Shown: one piece after another, positions 55,955-64,000 of the stretch
Position numbering within the stretch: the stretch's first letter is position 1
How the letters are laid out: every line of letters starts with the position of its first letter
Source: Diphasiastrum complanatum
Lineage: Eukaryota > Streptophyta > Lycopodiopsida > Lycopodiales > Lycopodiaceae
Length of the DNA: 64,000 bases
Assembly: GCA_029204225.1 (NCBI GenBank)
Contig: CM055107.1
Span: 7,846,873-7,910,872 of the forward strand
Direction: 5' to 3'
Notes under the pieces: generated by a model
What the model saw: the letters and a program-made list of their open reading frames with translations, nothing else
Told to the model about the DNA's origin: nothing
Databases searched by the model: none
Made by a program: the position numbers and the translations under genes

Positions 55955-56440
55955 ATTTTTCTATTCGAAATGCTTCTTTTGTAGAAAGAAGGGGCATTAT
56001 GCGTCTGAATGCTACAAGAGAATAAGAGCACAAGTGGAGAAGGACAAACAAGGAAACCTTGCAAAGGAGGAGGAGGAGGATGAAGTAGATGTATTCTTGA
56101 TGGCATCTACATCCTCACCAACAAGCAATAGCAATTCAAGAGACAATTGGTGGATCGACAATGGGGCTAGCTCCCACATGTCTTGTGAAAGGACTTTTTC
56201 TCAACTTTACACTCATTCAATGATGCTAAAAAGTTTGTCTTTACTGCAAATGATGAAGAGTGTAGGATAGATGGTGTTGGCACCATCTCTTTGTGTCTAG
56301 AATCCTCAAAATGCATGGATCTAGAAAATGTCCTTTATGTACCATCAATAACCAAGAATATGCTTAGTGTTGGTCTACTCTTAGAAAGTGGTTTGGATGT
56401 CCACTTTAAGCATGGGGTTTGCTTCATCGGATTCTGATGT
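55955..56440 (+). pseudogene. Copia gag knuckle and protease fragment
   Basis: KCFFCRKKGHYASECYKRIR is a CCHC knuckle; NWWIDNGASSHMSCERTFSQ is the protease motif with D-N-G in place of D-S-G. After a frameshift at ~56260 the text continues DGVGTISLCLESSKCMDLEN, VLYVPSITKNMLSVGLLLES and VHFKHGVCF. The sequence stops resembling copia at ~56440. It is in the same orientation as the integrase fragment at 60.35 kb and could be the same former element. Confidence 0.85.
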
Positions 56441-56864
56441 GCACTTTAAAAATTGTTTGCCGCCAGAATTTTTCGATCACCGGACTTCTAGTTTCGAATT
56501 TTTTGCCTATCAGATTCCGATGCGTTGAATTGTGACGGATTATAAAATTTCCAAAAATCTGTCGGACGTCCACGTCGGAATCTGCATGATATGTTATTAT
56601 GATTGAAAAGTTTTGAAAAGAGTTTTGAGGTACATTCAAGCCACAAAACATCACGCGTTTTGTTATGGTGAAAATTCAGTGGATGCATAAAGTTTGGAAG
56701 CTTGTTCATAGTCAAATTGGAATGAAGATGTGAATACTAGAAAATTCACTTCTTGCTACTTGTGCTTTATTTTAGGAGGGCCCATTTCATGGAACATCAA
56801 ACATCTAACCTTAGTTTATCATCAAACCATAACAAGCTATTAGTACTAAATACCTTAGCAAACA

Positions 56865-57092
<228 letters not shown>

Positions 57093-57099
57093 CTTCCTT

Positions 57100-58220
57100 T
57101 TCTCAATTTCTCTCTCTTTATCTTTCTCTCAATGTCAATCAAAACTCTCACTTTCACTCCCACTCTTCTTTTCTTCTTCACTCTTGCTCTTCTTATCTTC
57201 TTTTCAAAACAAGGATGACTCAGGCCAACAATTCTCTACTCCAAAATTGTGCAGCCTTTCTTTCTAGCAAATTTGTTTTTGCCAAAACTTCATGGGTGTG
57301 GCATAGCCACGCATGGTAGTGCGATGCCCAAGAATGAAATTTCCATCACATTTGGTAAACAAAGAGAAAATCCATTATGTAGTATTGCCACACACGACAA
57401 CATTTGAAAGTGCGTGTGGTTGTGCCAAGTTAAAAAAAGAACTCTATTGTTTCTTAGAATTCCAACGTGTTGCTTTTCGACAACTAGTTTGGGTGGTTGC
57501 ATCGTGGGTAGATGTGCCACGCACCTGATTTTTGAAAATTCTAGTAGCTAGAAAGGCTTCGACGCTTCGGTGTGGCAGTGTCCCGCCATAGTTACCACGC
57601 ACATAGCCACAAGAATAGCCACGCTCATTGTTAGAATTTCTTTGGCTCTTTCACACTTCTCATACAAGCTTGGATAGCCCTTTTGAGAACATTTGGATGT
57701 ATGGTGAGGCCTACACTTGCAAACTTGGACTTGAGGCCTATCATGAAGGAGGTGGCATTAGCATAATATTTCACATATATTGCTTTCAGATATCAATACA
57801 AATTCAATCAATAAAAAATCTCTTCAACATATCAGTTAGATTCAGTTCAATTGTTCATTGCACAATGTCTCCTATAGTTCCAATCGATGCTAATACCTAC
57901 AACTTCAATATGCAATAGTTGGGGCACATACATTAGGGCTATCAATATTGAATAAAATTTGGTGACACCAATGGATTGAAAGCATAACTTGCATTGTAAG
58001 GAGAGTACCCCAATGGATACAAATTTGAATATGCATAAAAAGAATGGTATTATTCTATTCGATCGAGAGGAGAAAACCACCCCACCCCACCCCCCTCTGG
58101 CCGCTTTTATTGTTCCAAAACGAATGCATCTTGATGTAGGAATATCTCAATGTGTGAATGTCTTTGGCCCAAATGCTTAGTTCATGCAAGAATAGGAGCA
58201 ACACTTGATGAAGCTTGGTG
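57100..58220. other. Non-coding stretch with recurrent GCCACGC words
   Basis: Words such as ATAGCCACGC, TGCCACGCA, TACCACGCACATAGCCACA and GCCACACACGA recur between 57300 and 57630 in irregular spacing. No gene was recognised. Confidence 0.5.
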
Positions 58221-58223
58221 GAT

Positions 58224-60205
58224 TTAATCTAGATCCCAATGTGGTATCGCATTATTTACAAAATCAAAGGCCTCAAATCTATTTCTCGTTTAATTAATCC
58301 TTTACTTCTTGGTAATTTCTCGAATATAAGACATCAGACTGATTTATATGATTCTTTCCAGCATTAAGTTATTCTTCTAAAAGACTGTTATGTCATATAA
58401 TTTACTACTTATGTGAATAGACTTGGAATTCAGATAAATTCTATGGTTTAAGTGTTTCAATTATTAAACCTAGAATATCTCTTTTTGCATAAATGGTTTT
58501 TGATGGAATGGTAGTTCTGTCACTTGGGTTGAAAATAATTGAAGAGGAAGTCATTATTACTGACTTTTCTTGGATTTGGGTAGTTTCATATATCATCTTT
58601 CCAGTTAACTTTTATTGAAATTGATAATTCCTTTGAAAGGAGGGGTGAAGTGGTGGAATAAAATTCTATTTGGGAATCTCTGGGTTGCATAATGTTTGGA
58701 AGAGAACCAGATGTAGTATAGAAATGAGATTTGATTTGAAAGTAATTTCGGATACATTCAGAGTAAGATACCTAATTGAAACTTTTTTAATAAGAGAAAT
58801 TCTCTAGGGATTGTGTAGACAATCTGGAACTAGAACAAGTTTGATATTTGAATCATTATCTATAAGTAGTACTGTAAAAGGTCAAAGGTTACTAATTCCA
58901 TTTTGATTGAAATAGAAGTAAGTTTGATTAGAATTTAAGTCTGAGAGTTTTGTATTTGATCAACCTAATCTTAGTTTTAATACTAGAATCAGTGAGGGGT
59001 TGATTGAGTGGAAGAAATTATGCTATTAGAGAAAATTGGATTGGAAAACTGTTGAGAATGAATTTTATTCGTCTCAGAGATTTATGGATATGTTATTTAC
59101 TAATGAGAAATGGAAAATATTTTGTAGCTGAGTTACAAGATCTCAGTGAGATATGTGAGTAACATACGTGGGTTATGGAGGAATCTACTAGATAAAAATG
59201 TGTTTATGTACTGGGTCATAGTGAGATTATTCACATATGTGCACGATTAATCTTGTATGAATCTACTGTGTATTCTTGGTTACTAGAGCTATTTGGTGCA
59301 CTTAACCTAGTCGATGAACATGAACATATGATCAAGTATTGTTTTGACAGATACTTGCAGAGTTAACGGATCTTTCTATGGAAGATTTATGAGTTGACTA
59401 ATAGATGATTTGGATAAGGATCTAAATGGGGTGTTATGCTAGTATAATTAAGATCTGCACCTAGACATTTGAGATTTCTAAATCATTGGCAATTAACTTG
59501 AGTAGTTGATTACTCCAAGATGAAGTTAATTGGTAAAACGATTAGTGTGATGGGAAATTCACCAGGAACTGATGGTTTGTTAATTATATTGTTTGTAAGA
59601 TGCATGATTAGTGAATCATTTGGTTTCATCAGTTAAATTTGTATGCATTGGATATACAATATTCTTGGAATAGAAAATTCCTCAGTTAAGGAATAGACTC
59701 AGTTCTTTAGTGATTGTATCCCAGAGAGCTCAATTGGATAGCAAATCATAATGAATCCAAAAATAATATCTGAATTGATATTCAGTAGGACTTTGGGTAT
59801 CTAGATTTGATTCTAGATTGTAATCTAGAGCTTTTTTTGCAGTTGAAGATGATTGTCATTTTAGTATGCGTTCAGTCTTTAATTACCCGTGATCAATAAA
59901 ACTTAAAATCTTGCACTTCAGTTAAAAAATCATGTTTGAAGAATATTTCTAAATCCAGTATTTTCTTAGTGGAAAGGTATTCTGTAAATGATTATGGCTT
60001 TGGATTCCAGAAAATTATGATTGACAAATCATACGAATCTAAATATTTATGATTAAGGGATCACAAATAGATACTTAAATATTGTCAGAGGATTATAAGG
60101 AATTATAATGATTCTTAAGTGTGACAATTAAGTCTTGGTCTATTAATTGAGTAAGAATTCAGATCAGTATTTTGAACCTCTTTACTCCAATATTATTGAG
60201 AACCT
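58224..60205 (+). repeat. Anonymous ~1.95 kb dispersed repeat, copy B
   Basis: Same orientation as and collinear with 3143-5095, from TTTAATCTAGATCCCAATGT to a CCTCTTTACTCCAATATTATTGAGA-like end. It carries one insertion of about 100 bp relative to copy A near 59730-59880. It separates the two copia fragments at 56 and 60.3 kb. Confidence 0.8.
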
Positions 60206-60339
60206 ATGGATTTCACAGATATTCTCACAAGATAAGTATTTTACTTGTGGAGAATTTAATTTATCTAGTAAATGCTATTCTACAGGCGGTTTGGCTCCAT
60301 AGTCTCTGTTATTGTGTTCTCCTATCCTCATCTTAGGGG

Positions 60340-60609
60340 CAATCCTTGAGGGTCTTTATATGTAGCCTCTCAAAGGCTCGCAAGCAACCATTTGCTAACT
60401 CTTCTATTAGATCTTCTAAGTCATTAGATCTCATTCATAGTGATGTGCACTCTTTTTCACAAGTATCTAATGGAGGTGCATTAATGTATGAATCTTTTAT
60501 TGATAATTACTCTAGATACATTTGGATTGAGCTTTTGGATTCCAAAAGTAAGATGTTTGAGTTTTTCAATAAGATCAATAAGCAAGTAGTTCGATCCATA
60601 AACAACTAG
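60340..60609 (+). pseudogene. Copia integrase fragment
   Basis: CSLSKARKQPFANSSIRSSK is the end of the integrase zinc domain and linker. SLDLIHSDVHSFSQVSNGGA then MYESFIDNYSRYIWIELLDS holds the first catalytic Asp (HSDV) and the second (FIDNYSR) of the DDE core, and the fragment ends KSKMFEFFNKINKQVVRS before a stop. The third catalytic residue is absent, so it is inactive. Confidence 0.85.
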
Positions 60610-60619
60610 ATCCATAAGT

Positions 60620-61500
60620 AAGTAGCCTTGCTGAGATGAAAATACTTTTTGATTTCAATATTAGAAAAATCCTGCCAAGTTGTGGTGATTTTTAGACTTA
60701 TGTTTCTAGCATAAGTAATATTGATAATCATAGAAAGTGCACATTGTATGATCATGTTTGTAGTGATCATCATGAGACATGGAGGTCTCAGATTTCCATC
60801 AAGGAGGAGCATGCACATCAAGAAAGCGAATGCCTCAAGGTCAAGCATCTACATGAAATTTGGAAGGAGTCAATCATCATCATGCTTTTATCAAGTTAGT
60901 TTTGAGGAGTGTTAAAATTGGCAAAAGCACTATGACTGTGACATATATATCTAGCACAAATAGGATAAGTTATCGATGAGATATAGCTCGTCTTTGTAGG
61001 ATATCAATAGGACCATCATCCTAAGTGTCAAACAAAGTGATGGACAAAAGAGTGCACATTGGAGAGAGTGGAATGCTGCATAAGTCCAAGATCTTCTCGG
61101 AAATAGTACCCTTGAAATCCAAGATCACATTAGAGGAGTTTTGAGTTCCAAAAAGACCCTTTAAGAATTCGTGCAAGATGTAGTTTATATTATTAAAATA
61201 TTATAGCACTAATACTTTTGACTTGCCATAACTTTTTAATTGTAGCTCAGAAGTATATCATCTAACATATCATTGGAAAGCTCTTGTTGAGCGCTTTCCA
61301 ATGCACTAGACTCTGCTAAATTTGGACTTGCCACAAAAACGTTATGCCATTTTTAGTGTGGAATCAAAATGTGGACTCAAAAAGTTACGTTATGTAGATT
61401 TCAAATTTGAGTGTTTTGATTGGTCCATGTGTAAGAAAAAATTGAGAAAAATTAAAAAAAGAATCCTTACAAAGTTTGGATTTAGAACTCCTCTAATGTC
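60620..61500. other. Non-coding stretch with a hairpin
   Basis: No gene was recognised. At 61271-61303 CATTGGAAAGC and GCTTTCCAATG form a perfect 11-bp stem with an 11-bp loop. The phrase AAAAAGACCCTTTAAGAA at ~61156 also occurs at ~45150, at the start of the inverted duplication. Confidence 0.5.
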
Positions 61501-61509
61501 ACATGGGTG

Positions 61510-62290
61510 ATTGAAGTCAAATCTGAATTATCTTGAGCTACTTAAATTTGAGCCACTTAAATGTCCTAAAGCTAATTCGATAAGGTCCAAAATTGACTTA
61601 TATATGATGATGGACATCAAATTTGAGTTATTTCGTGTGATAGGGGTAAACCCCATCGATAAGGAGTCAAAATCGATGAATCTTAATATACTAGATTCAA
61701 AACTAGTTGAGTCTGATTTCTTGATCAGCCATGTCAAGTGATCAACACCAAAATCACACGTTAGGCATCGATTTTGAGCTATTCTGAGTGATAGGTACCA
61801 AATTCAAGCTATTTCAATGTCTTCAAGTCACTATTCTATTGGTTTCGTCACTCAATAGACAATCTCGAGTGATAAAGGCCAAAAATACAACTATATTTAA
61901 TGATAGATAGCAAATTTGAGCTATCTGATGTGATGGGGATTAAATGTCAACAATAACTGGTGCAACAAAATATACTAGATTTGAAGCTAGTTGAGTCTAA
62001 TAACTTGATGAGCCATGTTGGGTGATAAAAAAAAAAATTACACATTAGGCATCAAATTTTGGCATTCTCAAATGATAGGCAACACATTTAATCTATTTGG
62101 ATAAAATCCCTCAAAGTTGATCACTCTATGAGGAGCCTCAAGTGAGAAGTGCCAAAATGGGACTTTTTACATTGATAGACATCAAGTTTGAACTATCTCA
62201 TGTGATGCTGGTTAATTATGATTACTCAATGGGCTATGTCAAGCGATAGGGACCAAAATAGAGTTGTTTCACATGTAAGTATCAAATTCA
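61510..62290. repeat. Diverged ~300-bp tandem repeat, ~2.5 copies
   Basis: The phrase GA(C/T)ATCAAATTTGAGTTAT recurs near 61610, 61912 and 62190. Each is followed by TGTGAT(A/G)GGG-like text, a 'tatactagattcaaaactagttgagtct' phrase and 'cacattaggcatc'. Copies differ by many substitutions and indels. Confidence 0.8.
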
Positions 62291-62299
62291 GGTTACTTG

Positions 62300-62930
62300 G
62301 AATTTCCCAAACTCGTGATTTTGATGATTTTTTAAAAATGACAAATATGTATTAATTATTGCTTAGTTTTCTAAATAGTTAAAAGAAATCGCACTTCTAT
62401 TTCATAGTTTGCTTGAATGTGCTTCTTTTCTTCGTGAATTACACAATGTCATATTCATTCAAGCATATTGACATTGGTGTGAATGTTTTAGTGATAAAGA
62501 TATTTGTGGATCTTGTTAAATTTGTGTGTACATCAATTTTGATTGTATATTTTGACAGGTGTATTTTGTCAATATCATTAACATTTTTGTTAAAATTTTG
62601 GAAAGATAACTCATGAGGAAAGAATATCTTGCTCTCAATTCTCAATCTTTGAACTAAATTCATAGACAGCCTGATAGGATAGCAAAAAATTAATATTGTC
62701 AACCTCATTCTTGGTTACGGCCCAGAGAATCATTAATATTCTCCCTCACCAATCCGGTCAGATTTTTGAAAATCATCTTCTGAAATCAATATAAGTTTTC
62801 ATTCGGTAATCAATGAGACTTAACCGTTTCTCATGCATTTACTGGAAAAGTAGCCAACAAATGGGAAATCCATTACCAAACAGACTTTTTCAAAATGCAC
62901 CAAAAGTTCAAATCTTGAATAACCAAAATT
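62300..62930. other. Non-coding AT-rich stretch
   Basis: Nothing recognised on either strand; short frames here have AT-rich random composition. Confidence 0.5.
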
Positions 62931-62931
62931 T

Positions 62932-63631
62932 GTGAAAGTATTGTACTTTAGGACCATAAATGGATCTACAAAATATCCACAAGAGTGATTGGATGCTTGC
63001 TTAACAATCTATCAAAAAACTAGTCATCAAAAAGTTGATCTAGATTGGCAATTTGACAAACAACAAGCATTAACAATCAAAAGCATTGATCAACATTGAA
63101 ATCCAAGCCCACACGTGTGTACTACAGGTTGTAGTACGGCCTTCAACCTGAGAAACAAGTAGAAATTGATTTGGTTTCATTTGGATCACAAAAACTCAAT
63201 GTACATAGTGAACTAGCTTGAGATTGCCAATGAGCTCCAAAATTTTTCTATCTTCTCACTATGGGAGCTTGGAATACATAGCAAATTCGACTTCCTTCTT
63301 GAAGTTAGGTGGATTTCCAGCATGTAATAAGGAAGTTAACTCACCCTTCTTGCCCTTAAAATGAAACCCTAGCCTAGATCCTAGAGTTATGCTTGGTAGG
63401 TAGCTAGTTGGTCAAATTTTCACCTTAAACTTAGGTGTAGGTCCTATAAAGTAGGGATGACCACCAAATAGACATGACCAACTCTCTTGACTTGACCTAA
63501 CCTACATTAGGATGGGTTTCCCATGTGGCATTATGGCCTCACATGTGCGGGACCCACTTGTGTACACAATTTACACTATTCTACATGGTTTTTGATCAAG
63601 CTAGATTTGTCAATTTTTGGCAATTCTTCAC
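62932..63631 (-). repeat. 3' LTR of a further reverse-strand copia-like element
   Basis: On the reverse strand the LTR starts TGTGAAGAATTGCC directly after a polypurine tract. The proposed far end TGTGAAAGTATTG (62932) gives ~700 bp. It contains an ACACGTGT palindrome (~63112) and TTTATAGG at ~63445, as in the LTRs at 10.5 and 23.8 kb. The rest of the element extends beyond the window. Confidence 0.6.
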
Positions 63632-63645
63632 ACTCCTCCTCAAAT
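63632..63645 (-). other. Polypurine tract
   Basis: On the reverse strand AATTTGAGGAGGAG runs into the LTR start TGTGAAG. Confidence 0.75.
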
Positions 63646-64000
63646 TTAGCTTGATCTATCTACAACTCTTTTGCTAGATGAATGAATGCTTTTAGAAGAG
63701 TCTAAAAAGTCCAGCTACAGACAAGGAACTTTTGAGACTCCAATAGAGAATGATGTCCATGAAAGATCTTTCACCACCTCTTAGAGGATCCCTTACAAGA
63801 TGTTCCATAAATGTGTCTATATACATGTAGCACACTTCAAAAACTATACATCATGCCAAGCCATGGATTCCAAGGCATTTTGTGCACTTGAAGATACATC
63901 AATTAAAATTTTAAGTGCATAAATAATGTTGCCAAAGACAACTTGCCTTGCTTGATCCATATGATTGAGCCTTGATGGCTCCATCTTGATACTCAAGGTT
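63646..64000 (-). mobile_element. Internal 3' part of the edge copia-like element
   Basis: No copia RNase H motif is readable next to the polypurine tract, where an autonomous element would have it. The sequence is closed in all frames, so this may be a 3' untranslated stretch or another non-autonomous member. Confidence 0.45.

Overview
The window looks like a repeat-rich intergenic stretch of a flowering-plant nuclear genome. The evidence is plant-type Ty1/copia elements with the initiator-tRNA-Met primer site TGGTATCAGAGC, a Ty3/gypsy element with a TGGCGCCGTTG-type primer site, an interstitial run of the plant telomere repeat CCCTAAA, MITEs and foldback elements, long dinucleotide microsatellites, and host-like exons with GT/AG splice sites. 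The species cannot be told from the sequence. No rRNA, tRNA, CRISPR or organellar gene was seen.

Layout. 1-9.6 kb holds a 144-bp CATGC minisatellite, one copy of a ~2 kb anonymous repeat (second copy at 58.2-60.2 kb), and decayed reverse-strand coding sequence with a coiled coil. 9.65-16.4 kb holds a 25-bp-based minisatellite and the start of an old gag, split by a very young copia element (10529-16019) with indistinguishable LTRs and a perfect CATTC target duplication. That element has no integrase; one 953-residue frame carries a zinc knuckle, a protease and a remodelled reverse-transcriptase-like region. 16.6-23.5 kb is a reverse-strand gypsy element (LTR, primer site, gag, protease, RT, RNase H) interrupted by a GC-rich foldback element at 19.97-21.23 kb. 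23.8-25.8 kb is a doubly deleted relative of the young copia element, inserted in a forward copia pol. 28-34 kb is mostly non-coding, with satellite-like 365-bp repeats and microsatellites. 34.9-37 kb is another reverse copia remnant.

38.3-46.8 kb contains two inverted copies of the 5' part of an unrecognised, decayed multi-exon gene. The longer copy runs on to about 48.29 kb. Gypsy, MITE and CACTA-like repeats lie between the arms.

The part of most interest is 48.5-55.9 kb. A small reverse-strand gene fragment and a forward-strand gene lie head to head. Between them was a ~0.4 kb spacer with three ACACGTGT-rich repeats, now split by an integrase-less copia element (49544-53899, TSD ATTGG). 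The forward gene (54397-55458) encodes a strongly divergent histone H3 with the CENH3-like one-residue-longer loop 1, an N-terminus that keeps K4-Q5-T6, and a ~230-residue C-terminal extension not found in normal H3. Candidate downstream exons run into a copia gag fragment at ~55.95 kb.

56-64 kb is retrotransposon debris (gag/protease and integrase fragments of copia type), a 222-bp (CT)n tract, the second anonymous repeat, a ~300-bp tandem repeat and the 3' LTR of a further reverse-strand copia element that leaves the window at the right edge.
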